Source: DASPXK01 sp035637315 (GTDB lineage: Bacteria; Chloroflexota; UBA6077; JACCZL01). Taken from it: 20,449 nt of DNA. The notes under the pieces are model-generated. The model did not search any database. It was not told where the DNA came from and saw only the letters and a program-made list of their open reading frames with translations. The position numbers and the translations under genes are program-made. Location: assembly GCA_035637315.1 (NCBI GenBank), contig DASPXK010000215.1, positions 1 through 20,449 on the forward strand. The letters run 5' to 3'. This document shows positions 6,008 through 12,518 of this stretch, one piece after another; within the stretch, counting starts at the first letter, position 1, and the number at the start of each line of letters is the position of its first letter.

Positions 6008-6691
6008 GTGGACGAGCCGCTCCGCGTCCTGGTGGTAGCGGCGCATCCGGACGATGCCGAGTTCGGCGCTGGCGGCACCGTCGCCCGCTGGACCGCCGAG
6101 GGCCGCCACGTCTCGTACCTGGTCGTCACCAGCGGCGACAAGGGCAGCCATGACCTTCAGGTCGATCCAGTCGAGCTGGCTGCCCGACGCGAACGCGAGC
6201 AGTGTGAGGCGGCGCGGCGGCTGGGTGTGACGGACGTCCACTTTCTGCGCTGGCTGGACGGCGAGGTCGAGGCGAGCATGAGGCTGCGCGAGCAGCTCTG
6301 CCTGACCATCAGGAAGCTGCGGCCAGGCCTGGTCGTGACCCACGATCCGTGGCGCCTGTACCAGCTTCATCCCGACCACCGCGCGACCGGCATGGGCACG
6401 GTCGACGCCGTCATTGCCGCCCGTGACCACCTCTTCTTCCGCGACCAGCTTGGGGCGGGACTGGCTCACCATCGGGTCCGCGAGCTGTACCTCTTCACCA
6501 CCGACCATCCGAACACCTGGGTCGACATAGCCGCGTCGTTCGAGCGCAAGGTCGCGGCGGTCGCCGCGCACGTCAGCCAGATCCGCCAGCCCGACGACCT
6601 GGCCAGCCGCATGCGCGAACGGGCCCAGCGGATCGGCGAAGCGGCCGGCCTGGCGCTGGCGGAAGAGTTCAAGCGAATCGAGCTAAGCTAG
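6008..6691 (+). CDS. PIG-L family (LmbE-like) deacetylase
   Basis: A 227-residue zinc-dependent deacetylase. The metal and catalytic motif AHPDD lies at 12-16 (H13, D15 and D16) and is followed by AEFGAGGTVA. The second zinc motif is HPDHR at 121-125. VVTSGDKGSHD is also typical. PIG-L enzymes remove N-acetyl groups, usually from GlcNAc conjugates (MshB, BshB, PIG-L). It starts at GTG with only a weak ribosome site, 34 bp after the glycosyltransferase stop, and ends 14 bp before the zinc-ribbon gene, so co-transcription is likely. The glycosyltransferase next door is the natural candidate to make its substrate. Substrate identity is inferred from context only. Confidence 0.9.
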   Translation: MDEPLRVLVVAAHPDDAEFGAGGTVARWTAEGRHVSYLVVTSGDKGSHDLQVDPVELAARREREQCEAARRLGVTDVHFLRWLDGEVEASMRLREQLCLTIRKLRPGLVVTHDPWRLYQLHPDHRATGMGTVDAVIAARDHLFFRDQLGAGLAHHRVRELYLFTTDHPNTWVDIAASFERKVAAVAAHVSQIRQPDDLASRMRERAQRIGEAAGLALAEEFKRIELS

Positions 6692-6705
6692 GCGCGGAGG
6701 CGGAC

Positions 6706-7410
6706 ATGAAGACGGTCGAGCTTCTGCGCCAGCTTCAAGCTGTGGACAGCGCGCTCGACGCTAACCGTGAACGGCTGGGGCGAGTAGAAGCCGAATTGGC
6801 TGACCGGTCGGAGGTCCTCGCCGCCCGCCGGGCGCGGGCCGAGCGCGAGGCGGCGCTCAAGCCGATCGAAGCCGACCAGCGCGACCTCGAGCTGGAGATC
6901 GACACCCTACGCGGACAGCTCGATGAGATCGAGAAGAAGCTGTACGGCGGGCGGATCGGCGACGCCAAAGAGCTCAACAACCTCAACCGCGAGGCGAACC
7001 AGTTCAAGGCCCTGATCAGCACTCGAGAAGATCGACTCCTGGAGCTGCTCGTGGCAGCCGAGCAGGCAGCTTCGGACCTGGCCGCTGCCGACGATCGCCT
7101 CCGCCAGATCGAGGCCGCCCGCAGGGCGCTCGAGGCCGGGCTGACTGAAGAGCGCGGCCAGCTGCGCACCGCCATCGAGGGCGGCCAGGTCGAGCAGAGC
7201 AGCCTGCGCGAGGGGATCGACGCGGCGGCACTGCGGACCTACGACAACCTGCGCCGAAGCCGCGGCGGCCTGGCGGTGGCCGAGATCCGCCAGCGGACCT
7301 GCCAGGGTTGCCGAATCAGCCTGCCAGCCTCCGAGGAGCAGCGCGCCCGCCACGGCAGCGCGCTCGTCCTCTGCCAGAGCTGCGGCCGCATCCTGTACGC
7401 CGCGCTCTAG
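6706..7410 (+). CDS. Coiled-coil C4 zinc-ribbon protein (DUF164 / zf-RING_7 type)
   Basis: A 234-residue protein. Residues about 5-175 are a long heptad-rich coiled coil (many Glu, Arg, Ala and Leu, with GGRIGDAKELNNLNRE at its hairpin turn). The C-terminal zinc ribbon has CQGC (C199 and C202) and CQSC (C223 and C226), separated by about 20 residues, then GRILY. This is the architecture of the widespread bacterial C4-type zinc ribbon family, whose members are proposed to be scaffolds or chaperone-like proteins; the exact role is unsettled. The ATG has GGAGG at 6696-6700 directly upstream. It probably ends the GT4/PIG-L transcription unit: a large foldback element begins at the base after its stop and the mraZ promoter follows. 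Confidence 0.88.
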   Translation: MKTVELLRQLQAVDSALDANRERLGRVEAELADRSEVLAARRARAEREAALKPIEADQRDLELEIDTLRGQLDEIEKKLYGGRIGDAKELNNLNREANQFKALISTREDRLLELLVAAEQAASDLAAADDRLRQIEAARRALEAGLTEERGQLRTAIEGGQVEQSSLREGIDAAALRTYDNLRRSRGGLAVAEIRQRTCQGCRISLPASEEQRARHGSALVLCQSCGRILYAAL

Positions 7411-7542
7411 ACCAGTCGCGAGTCACGAGTCGCGAGTCGCGAGTTGGAACGTCCAGCGGTCGGGCGCTGCGGCCGGCCGAGCTGGAGGCGTCAGTCCCGA
7501 CGATTGCCACTCGCGGCTCGCGACTCGAAACTCGCAACTGGT
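7411..7542. repeat. 132-bp foldback element with 34-bp imperfect arms
   Basis: The arm at 7411-7444 and the reverse complement of 7509-7542 agree at 30 of 34 positions. Both are built from a seven-base CGAGTCG-like unit (the left arm has four CGAGT repeats), and the ends are ACCAGT and ACTGGT. The 64-bp centre has no ORF. The element begins at the base after the zinc-ribbon stop and ends two bases before the mraZ -35 box. It looks like a non-autonomous dispersed palindrome and may also act as a terminator. Confidence 0.75.
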
Positions 7543-7543
7543 A

Positions 7544-7572
7544 TTGCCAGGTGCGGCGTTTGGCATTACAAT
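7544..7572 (+). promoter_or_regulatory. dcw operon promoter upstream of mraZ
   Basis: TTGCCA at 7544-7549 and TACAAT at 7567-7572 are separated by exactly 17 bp, each matching consensus at five of six positions. The predicted transcription start is near 7579, giving an 80-nt leader before mraZ that contains the MraZ repeats. This is the best sigma-70-type promoter seen in the window. Confidence 0.75.
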
Positions 7573-7580
7573 GGGCGCTG

Positions 7581-7616
7581 GTGGGGGGCTGTGGGAAAAA
7601 GTGGGGAAAAGTGGCA
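7581..7616 (+). promoter_or_regulatory. MraZ operator: four 10-bp-phased GTGG repeats
   Basis: GTGGGG, GTGGGA, GTGGGG and GTGGCA begin at 7581, 7591, 7601 and 7611, exactly 10 bp apart. MraZ proteins are known to bind TGGG-type direct repeats with this one-turn period upstream of their own gene. The array begins at the predicted transcription start, so bound MraZ would block the promoter. Confidence 0.8.
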
Positions 7617-7621
7617 GACCG

Positions 7622-7630
7622 TGTGGATAA
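7622..7630 (-). promoter_or_regulatory. Perfect DnaA box in the mraZ leader
   Basis: TGTGGATAA is the reverse complement of the consensus DnaA box TTATCCACA, with no mismatch. It lies 6 bp after the last MraZ repeat and 29 bp before mraZ. DnaA binding is inferred. The site could also be a degenerate fifth GTGG repeat, although it is out of the 10-bp phase. Confidence 0.45.
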
Positions 7631-7659
7631 GTCGGCCCTGCCCAGGTCGGCCGTGAGCG

Positions 7660-8091
7660 ATGTTCCTCGGCGAGCACGTTCACACCATCGACGAGAAGAA
7701 CAGGCTGGCCATCCCGGCTCGTTTTCGCCAGGAGCTGGCCGACGGCCTCTACCTGACCAAGGGCGTCGACCGCTGCCTGTACGCTCTGACGCCAGATGGC
7801 TGGAGCCGGCTGGCCGACCGAATCGCGGCCCTGCCCTCGATGCAGGCCAGCGTGCGCCAGCTCCAGCGCCACTTCTTCGCCGGGGCCGTTCATCTAGTCC
7901 CAGACAGGCTGGGACGGATCGTCATTCCACAGAACCTGCGCGACTACGCTCAGCTCCAGGGTGACGTGGTAGTCGCAGGCGTCCACAGCCGCATCGAGCT
8001 TTGGAATCGACCCGCCTGGTCCCAGGAACGGGCGCGCGTCGACGACGAAACTGCCAGCCTCGCCGAGCAAATGGCCAGCCTGGGGATCTAG
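7660..8091 (+). CDS. mraZ: Transcriptional regulator MraZ
   Basis: A 143-residue protein opening with MFLGEHVHTIDEKNRLAIP, the family signature. It has two SpoVT/AbrB-type half domains: DEKNRLAIPARFR at about 11-23 and DRLGRIVIPQNLR near 83-95. MraZ forms a ring-shaped oligomer, binds DNA repeats before its own gene and represses the dcw operon. The matching repeats are present at 7581-7616. The length is normal. The first DxxxR segment has Asn where Gly is usual. The ribosome site is weak (AGGT about 12 bases before the ATG), but the ATG is fixed by family N-terminus conservation. rsmH follows after 10 bp. Confidence 0.97.
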   Translation: MFLGEHVHTIDEKNRLAIPARFRQELADGLYLTKGVDRCLYALTPDGWSRLADRIAALPSMQASVRQLQRHFFAGAVHLVPDRLGRIVIPQNLRDYAQLQGDVVVAGVHSRIELWNRPAWSQERARVDDETASLAEQMASLGI

Positions 8092-8101
8092 CGAACGGAC
8101 A

Positions 8102-9058
8102 GTGAGCAGTGCGGGTAGTGGGTCCGCCTCAGGCGAAGCGGAACACGTCAGTGTCCTCACACGAGAGATGGTCGAGTGGCTGGTGCCCCTTTGTCCACCG
8201 CCCACTAGCCGCCAGCTGCGGTTTATCGACTGTACGGTGGGCAGTGGCGGCCACGCGGAGACCTTGCTGGCGGCCAGCGCTCCGTCTGGGCGACTCCTCG
8301 GGTTGGACGCCGACCCAGAAGCGGTGGCCGCGGCGGCCGAGCGGCTGGCTCGGTTCGGCGAGCGGGTCGTTCTGGCGCGAGGCAATTTCCGGGAGCTGGC
8401 CGCGATCGCGGCCGCGCATGAGTTCAGGTCGGTGGACGGCGTCTTGATGGACCTGGGGCTCTCGTCCAGGCAGCTCGAAGGCTCCGGGCGGGGCTTCAGC
8501 TTCCGCCTGGACGAGCCGTTGGACATGCGCTTTGATCCCCAACGTGGCCCGACGGCGGCTGACGTCCTGAATACGGGCGATGAGCGGGACCTGGCCGACC
8601 TCATTTTCGCCTTCGGCGAAGAGCGCCGCTCGCGACGTATCGCGCGCGAGATCGTGCGCCGCCGAGGCCAACAGCCGTTCGCCACGACAGCGGATCTGGT
8701 CGCGGCGGTCAAGGCGGCGGTCGGACGGCCGCCGGGCCGAATCCATCCTGCCACCAGGACGTTCCAGGCGCTGCGGATCGCGGTCAACCGCGAGCTCGAG
8801 TCGCTCGAGGCGGCCCTCCCGCAGGCCGCCGAACAGCTGACGCCGGGCGGCCGACTGGCTGTCATCTCGTTTCACTCACTCGAAGATCGGCTGATCAAGC
8901 AGTTCTTCCGAGCTGGCGGCCTTCCGCGTGCCCCACTGGCCGAGCTAACCCGCCGCCCCGTGACGCCCAGACAGGACGAGCTGGCCGCCAACCCACGCGC
9001 GCGGAGCGCCAAGCTGCGCGTCGCGGAGCGGACCGAGGTCGGAGGTGCCGCATCGTGA
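8102..9058 (+). CDS. rsmH: 16S rRNA (cytosine-1402-N4)-methyltransferase RsmH
   Basis: A 318-residue enzyme that methylates N4 of C1402 in the 16S rRNA P site, using SAM. Visible features are HVSVLTREMVEWL at the N-terminus, SAM motif I as FIDCTVGSGGH at 41-51, GLDADPEA, LMDLGLSSRQLE, the FSFRLDEPLDMRFD signature, RTFQALRIAVNRELE and VISFHSLEDRLIKQFF near the C-terminus. The length is usual for the family. It begins at GTG, 10 bp after mraZ, and its stop overlaps the ftsL start by 4 bp (GTGA). The N-terminal dozen residues (Ser/Gly-rich) are poorly conserved, so the exact start is slightly uncertain. Confidence 0.97.
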   Translation: MSSAGSGSASGEAEHVSVLTREMVEWLVPLCPPPTSRQLRFIDCTVGSGGHAETLLAASAPSGRLLGLDADPEAVAAAAERLARFGERVVLARGNFRELAAIAAAHEFRSVDGVLMDLGLSSRQLEGSGRGFSFRLDEPLDMRFDPQRGPTAADVLNTGDERDLADLIFAFGEERRSRRIAREIVRRRGQQPFATTADLVAAVKAAVGRPPGRIHPATRTFQALRIAVNRELESLEAALPQAAEQLTPGGRLAVISFHSLEDRLIKQFFRAGGLPRAPLAELTRRPVTPRQDELAANPRARSAKLRVAERTEVGGAAS

Positions 9059-9543
9059 GCAGCCTCGCGCCCCCTCACCCCGGCCTGTCACGACTCTGGC
9101 CGCTGCGGCGGATCCGGTTCGGCCGACCGCGGGGCGTGACCCTTGGACTGCTCGTGCTGATCGCGCTTGCGCCGCCAGCCTACCTGATGCAGACCGGTGG
9201 CGCGCTGGCGGCGGGCTACAACATCCAGCGCCTTCAGGCTGAGCGGAGCGCCTGGCGCGTGCGGAACGAGCAGCTCCAGCTGGAGCTAGCGAAGGCGCGC
9301 TCGCTCGCCTGGATCGAGTCGGAAGCGGCCAACCGGCTCGGGATGCAGAAGGCAACGAATCAAACCGTGGTCCGGGTCGACGTGGCCCCTCCCACGTCGG
9401 CGGGCGCTCGAACCGCGAGCCAGGCGGGGACCTTGTCCGCTGGCCAGGCCCAACCAGGGCCGTCCCCGACGAATGACCGGCCGGCCACCTCCTGGCTGGA
9501 GCGCCTCGCCACATTCCTGACCCAGGTAACCGCCTGGCGGTGA
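9055..9543 (+). CDS. ftsL: FtsL-like cell division membrane protein
   Basis: A 162-residue bitopic membrane protein: a basic cytoplasmic N-terminus of about 25 residues, one transmembrane segment at about 27-47, then a coiled coil near 60-95 (LQAERSAWRVRNEQLQLELAKA) ending in IESEAANRLGMQ, a typical FtsL/DivIC ending. FtsL joins FtsB-like and FtsQ proteins and helps activate FtsW-FtsI. Identification rests on architecture and position between rsmH and ftsI, because FtsL sequences are poorly conserved. The GTG start overlaps the rsmH stop (GTGA), with GGAGGTG at 9041-9047. The C-terminal tail of about 55 residues is longer than usual and ends in a possible amphipathic helix (SWLERLATFLTQV). 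Confidence 0.85.
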   Translation: MSSLAPPHPGLSRLWPLRRIRFGRPRGVTLGLLVLIALAPPAYLMQTGGALAAGYNIQRLQAERSAWRVRNEQLQLELAKARSLAWIESEAANRLGMQKATNQTVVRVDVAPPTSAGARTASQAGTLSAGQAQPGPSPTNDRPATSWLERLATFLTQVTAWR

Positions 9544-9550
9544 GGCAGCC

Positions 9551-11266
9551 ATGTCCGCGAAGAGTGGCACTCCCCGGGCGCGCCTCTACCTCCTGGGAGC
9601 GCTGTTCCTAGGCTGCGCCAGCATTCTGAGCTATCGGCTCTACACCTACCAGTACATCGACCACGACCGCTACCGCCGCCTCGCCACCGACGAGCACCGC
9701 GAGACCACCCAGGTTCCCGCCCACCGGGGTGCGTTTCTGGACAGCAACGGCAACCCGCTCGCGACGACTGTCATGTTCGACGCCGTCGAGATCATTGGCA
9801 AGGACGTCTCGCAGCCGGAGGCGACCGCCGTGGCGCTGTCTCGCGCACTCGAGACGCCAGCGGGGGATGTCCTGGCCAAGATCGATCGCGCCAGCAACAG
9901 GCCGGTGATCGTGAGGGACCGTCTGCCGTCCGCCATCGCCGAGCGCGTGGCCGCGCTCCAACTGGACGGTGTCTTGCTGGCTCAGGTTGCGGCGCGCCAG
10001 TATCCAGAGGGCTCGATCGCGGCCCAGGTACTCGGCTTCGTCGGCAAAGACAACAAGGGTCTGGCCGGCCTGGAGTACTACTTCGACGACGAGCTCGCCG
10101 GGCAGCCGGGGACGATCGACACCGAGCACGATTCTGGCGGCCAGCTCGTCCTGGCCCGCCGGATCGTCACGCCCGCCAGGGATGGGACCGACATCGTCCT
10201 GACACTCGACCGTTACGTGCAGCGGGCCGCGGAGCGCGAGCTTGGGGAGGCGGTGCGGCAGAACAAGGCGATCGGCGGGATCATCATCGTGATGGAGCCC
10301 GCGAGCGGTGCGATCCTCGGCATGGCGAGCCTGCCCGCCTACACCCTGAGCGACTCGATCGTACCGAAACCGGAGGAGGAGCATCTGTACAAGGCGGTGC
10401 CGGTCACCAACCAGTACGAGCCGGGCTCGGTGATGAAGCTGGTGACGATGGCGGCCGGCCTCGAGCAAAGGGCGGTCACTCCGACGAGCACGGTCGACGA
10501 TCGAGGTGTGGCTTACTACGGGCCGACGGCGATCCGAAACTGGGACCAGCGCGCGAACGGTGTGATCACCATGACCGACGTGCTCGTCCGCTCCTCCAAT
10601 ATTGGTGCCCAGTACGTGGCCCAGCGGGTCGGCCGAGACGGCTTCTACCGCAACCTGGCCGCGTTCGGCTTTGGGCAGCTCACGGGCGTCGAGCTGCCGG
10701 GCGAGGTGCCGGGCGCCGTCAGGACCCCCAACAGCCCGAGCTGGTCGCCGGTCGACTTGGCGACAAACTCGTTCGGCCAGGGCATCGCCGTGACCCCGCT
10801 CCAGATGCTCGCGGCCGTCGCCACGATCGGCAACGACGGCGTGTTGATGCGCCCGACGCTGATAAAGGCGATGATGGCCGACGGCGAGCTCCGGCCGTCG
10901 GAACCACGAGTGGCGCGCCGAGTGATCTCGCCCGAGACGGCGCGCACACTCCGCGACATGATGGTGACCGTGATGGACCAGCCTGCCCTGCAGCAAAATC
11001 GGATTCCGGGCTACCGGATCGCCGGCAAGACAGGTACGGCCGATCTCCCGACCAATCTTGGGTACACGTCCGGCAAGACCTTCGCCTCGATCGTCGCGCT
11101 GCTGCCGGCTGAGCAGCCACGCTTGGCGGTGCTTATCCGAATCGATGCGCCCGAGGCGCTCTACGGCGGGCTCGTGGCCGCGCCGGTCCTCAAACGGCTC
11201 GGCCAGGACCTGCTGGCTTACTATAGAATTCCAGCCGCGGCGGCAACGCCGGGCAATGCCAGGTAG
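9551..11266 (+). CDS. ftsI: Class B penicillin-binding protein (FtsI/PBP2-type septal transpeptidase)
   Basis: A 571-residue D,D-transpeptidase that cross-links septal peptidoglycan. There is an N-terminal membrane anchor at about 11-32, then the class B pedestal domain (RGAFLDSNGNPLA, GLAGLEYYFD). The catalytic domain has EPGSVMK with nucleophile S293 and K296, SSN at 348-350 and KTGT at 493-496, all intact. There are no PASTA domains. It starts 7 bp after ftsL with GGTGAGG upstream. The acyl-serine motif SVMK is common in non-proteobacterial homologues. Its partner glycosyltransferase is FtsW further downstream. The genes that usually follow, murE and murF, are missing. Confidence 0.96.
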   Translation: MSAKSGTPRARLYLLGALFLGCASILSYRLYTYQYIDHDRYRRLATDEHRETTQVPAHRGAFLDSNGNPLATTVMFDAVEIIGKDVSQPEATAVALSRALETPAGDVLAKIDRASNRPVIVRDRLPSAIAERVAALQLDGVLLAQVAARQYPEGSIAAQVLGFVGKDNKGLAGLEYYFDDELAGQPGTIDTEHDSGGQLVLARRIVTPARDGTDIVLTLDRYVQRAAERELGEAVRQNKAIGGIIIVMEPASGAILGMASLPAYTLSDSIVPKPEEEHLYKAVPVTNQYEPGSVMKLVTMAAGLEQRAVTPTSTVDDRGVAYYGPTAIRNWDQRANGVITMTDVLVRSSNIGAQYVAQRVGRDGFYRNLAAFGFGQLTGVELPGEVPGAVRTPNSPSWSPVDLATNSFGQGIAVTPLQMLAAVATIGNDGVLMRPTLIKAMMADGELRPSEPRVARRVISPETARTLRDMMVTVMDQPALQQNRIPGYRIAGKTGTADLPTNLGYTSGKTFASIVALLPAEQPRLAVLIRIDAPEALYGGLVAAPVLKRLGQDLLAYYRIPAAAATPGNAR

Positions 11267-11269
11267 CCC

Positions 11270-11410
11270 ATGCGCCACTGGGTGGGCGGATCGGTCGAGA
11301 TGCTCACGCTCGAGGACGTGTTGGACGCGACCGTTGGACCACTCCTGGCGCTGGCCGAGGGTGGCGCTGCCCTTCGCCGAAATCGCGTCGTGATCGAGGT
11401 GGAGGACTAG
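11270..11410 (+). pseudogene. 46-codon ORF, probable murF N-terminal remnant
   Basis: A small ORF begins three bases after the ftsI stop and ends one base before mraY. From its second Met the product reads MLTLEDVLDATVGPLLA, then ends RVVIEVED. As known for MurF, the N-terminal domain opens with a similar LTxxDVLxATGG stretch and soon reaches a VxIDSR motif; the ORF ends where that motif would appear and has no ATP-binding or catalytic region. It lies in the slot where murF normally sits. I infer a deletion remnant kept because its tail carries the mraY ribosome site. It could instead be a short functional peptide or a chance ORF. Similarity was judged by eye. Confidence 0.45.
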
Positions 11411-11411
11411 C

Positions 11412-12413
11412 GTGCCCCTGCAGCTGCAGCCGATGTCGCTGTCGCTCACGTTTGGCGTCATTTCCTGTCTTCTGGCTCTGGCCATTGGCTACCCGTTCGT
11501 GCGCTTGCTGCAGCGGCGGGGCCTGGGCAAGAAGGTCAGGATCGACGGGCCCACGAGCCACGTCGACAAGACCGGCACGCCGACGATGGGCGGGCTGTTG
11601 ATCGTCGGCACCGTCCTCGCCGTCACTGCCGTGCTGAATTTGACGGTCTATACGACCGTCGGCCGATCGATCCTGTTACCGCTGTTCGTGCTGGTCAGCT
11701 GTGGGCTTCTGGGGGCGGTTGACGACAGGATGACACTCCAGGGCGAGAAAGGGGCGGGCATGTCCGCGCGCTTCAAGCTGGTCTGGCAGTTCGCGATCGG
11801 ACTCGTGGCGGCGGTCGCGCTCTGGCATCCCCAGCTGCTCGGCGTGGACTTCCTGTACTTCCCCACTCTGCGCGAGCCGTTTCACTTTCCCGCCTGGTCG
11901 TATATTCCGCTGGCCGTGGTGGCGATCGTCGGGTCGGCTAACGCCGTCAATCTGACCGACGGACTCGACAGCCTGGCCGGTATCACCGCCTTCGTCGCCT
12001 TCTCGGCGTACGGCATCATCGCCTACCAGTACGAGCAGTTCTATCTGGTAACGTTCTGCTTCACCGTCGCCGGCGCGGTGGCCGCGTTCCTCTGGTTCAA
12101 CGCCCACCCGGCCCAGGTCTTTATGGGTGACACGGGCTCCCTGGCACTCGGGGCCACCCTGGCGGTTGTCGCGCTGATGGCCGGCCAGGTATTGCTGCTA
12201 CCGATCATCGGCGTCGTATTCGTGGCCGAGGCGTTCTCGGTCATCGTTCAGGTCCTGATCTACAAGTGCTGCGGGAAGCGACGACTGTTCCGGATGGCGC
12301 CGCTCCACCATCACTTCGAGCTCATGGGCTGGTCTGAGACCCACGTGACCCAGCGGTTCTGGCTTGTGAGCGTGCTGGCGGCGATGGCTGGGGTCGCGCT
12401 CGCGCTCGTCTAG
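11412..12413 (+). CDS. mraY: Phospho-MurNAc-pentapeptide translocase MraY
   Basis: A 333-residue polytopic membrane enzyme that transfers phospho-MurNAc-pentapeptide from UDP to undecaprenyl phosphate, making lipid I. It has about ten hydrophobic segments. The active-site aspartates are present: D104 and D105 in GAVDDR, D183 in NLTDGLD and D240 in FMGDTGSLALGA. The HHH motif of MAPLHHHFELMGW is at 299-301. TPTMGGLL near the N-terminus is also typical. It starts at GTG with GGTGGAGG at 11398-11405, which lies inside the preceding 46-codon ORF. It is separated from murD by a perfect 26-bp-arm foldback repeat, the only sizeable interruption in the operon. Confidence 0.97.
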   Translation: MPLQLQPMSLSLTFGVISCLLALAIGYPFVRLLQRRGLGKKVRIDGPTSHVDKTGTPTMGGLLIVGTVLAVTAVLNLTVYTTVGRSILLPLFVLVSCGLLGAVDDRMTLQGEKGAGMSARFKLVWQFAIGLVAAVALWHPQLLGVDFLYFPTLREPFHFPAWSYIPLAVVAIVGSANAVNLTDGLDSLAGITAFVAFSAYGIIAYQYEQFYLVTFCFTVAGAVAAFLWFNAHPAQVFMGDTGSLALGATLAVVALMAGQVLLLPIIGVVFVAEAFSVIVQVLIYKCCGKRRLFRMAPLHHHFELMGWSETHVTQRFWLVSVLAAMAGVALALV

Positions 12414-12425
12414 GATGCTGTCTGT

Positions 12426-12497
12426 CACCACCAGGACACCAAGACACCAAGCGGCGAGCACATCGCTTCGCCTTGGTGTCTTGGTGTCCTGGTGGTG
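12426..12497. repeat. 72-bp foldback repeat with perfect 26-bp arms
   Basis: The arms at 12426-12451 and 12472-12497 are exact reverse complements around a 20-bp loop. Each arm is built from a seven-base CACCAAG-type unit. The element lies between mraY and murD. There is no T-run. In RNA it would form a very stable hairpin that could weaken downstream expression or protect upstream mRNA. Confidence 0.9.
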
Positions 12498-12518
12498 AGA
12501 AAAGAAAGGGCGCTTCGG

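Noticed and set aside
4708..6691. Naming the pair mshA-mshB
   Set aside because: Family resemblance and adjacency are not enough to assign substrates, and no MshC-type cysteine ligase is in the window.
9608..11485. A 625-codon open frame on the minus strand opposite ftsI
   Set aside because: It is a codon-bias shadow. Its translation shows no domain, is rich in Arg, His and Asp, and lies opposite a fully intact ftsI.
2282..12497. CRISPR array built from the short repeats seen in several gaps
   Set aside because: The repeats are inverted, of different sequence in each gap, and lack regularly spaced unique spacers or cas genes.
12492..12518. Longer murD starting at GTG 12492
   Set aside because: This codon is inside the right arm of the foldback repeat and has no ribosome site. 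GTG 12519 has GAAAGGG at good spacing and gives the usual MurD N-terminus.
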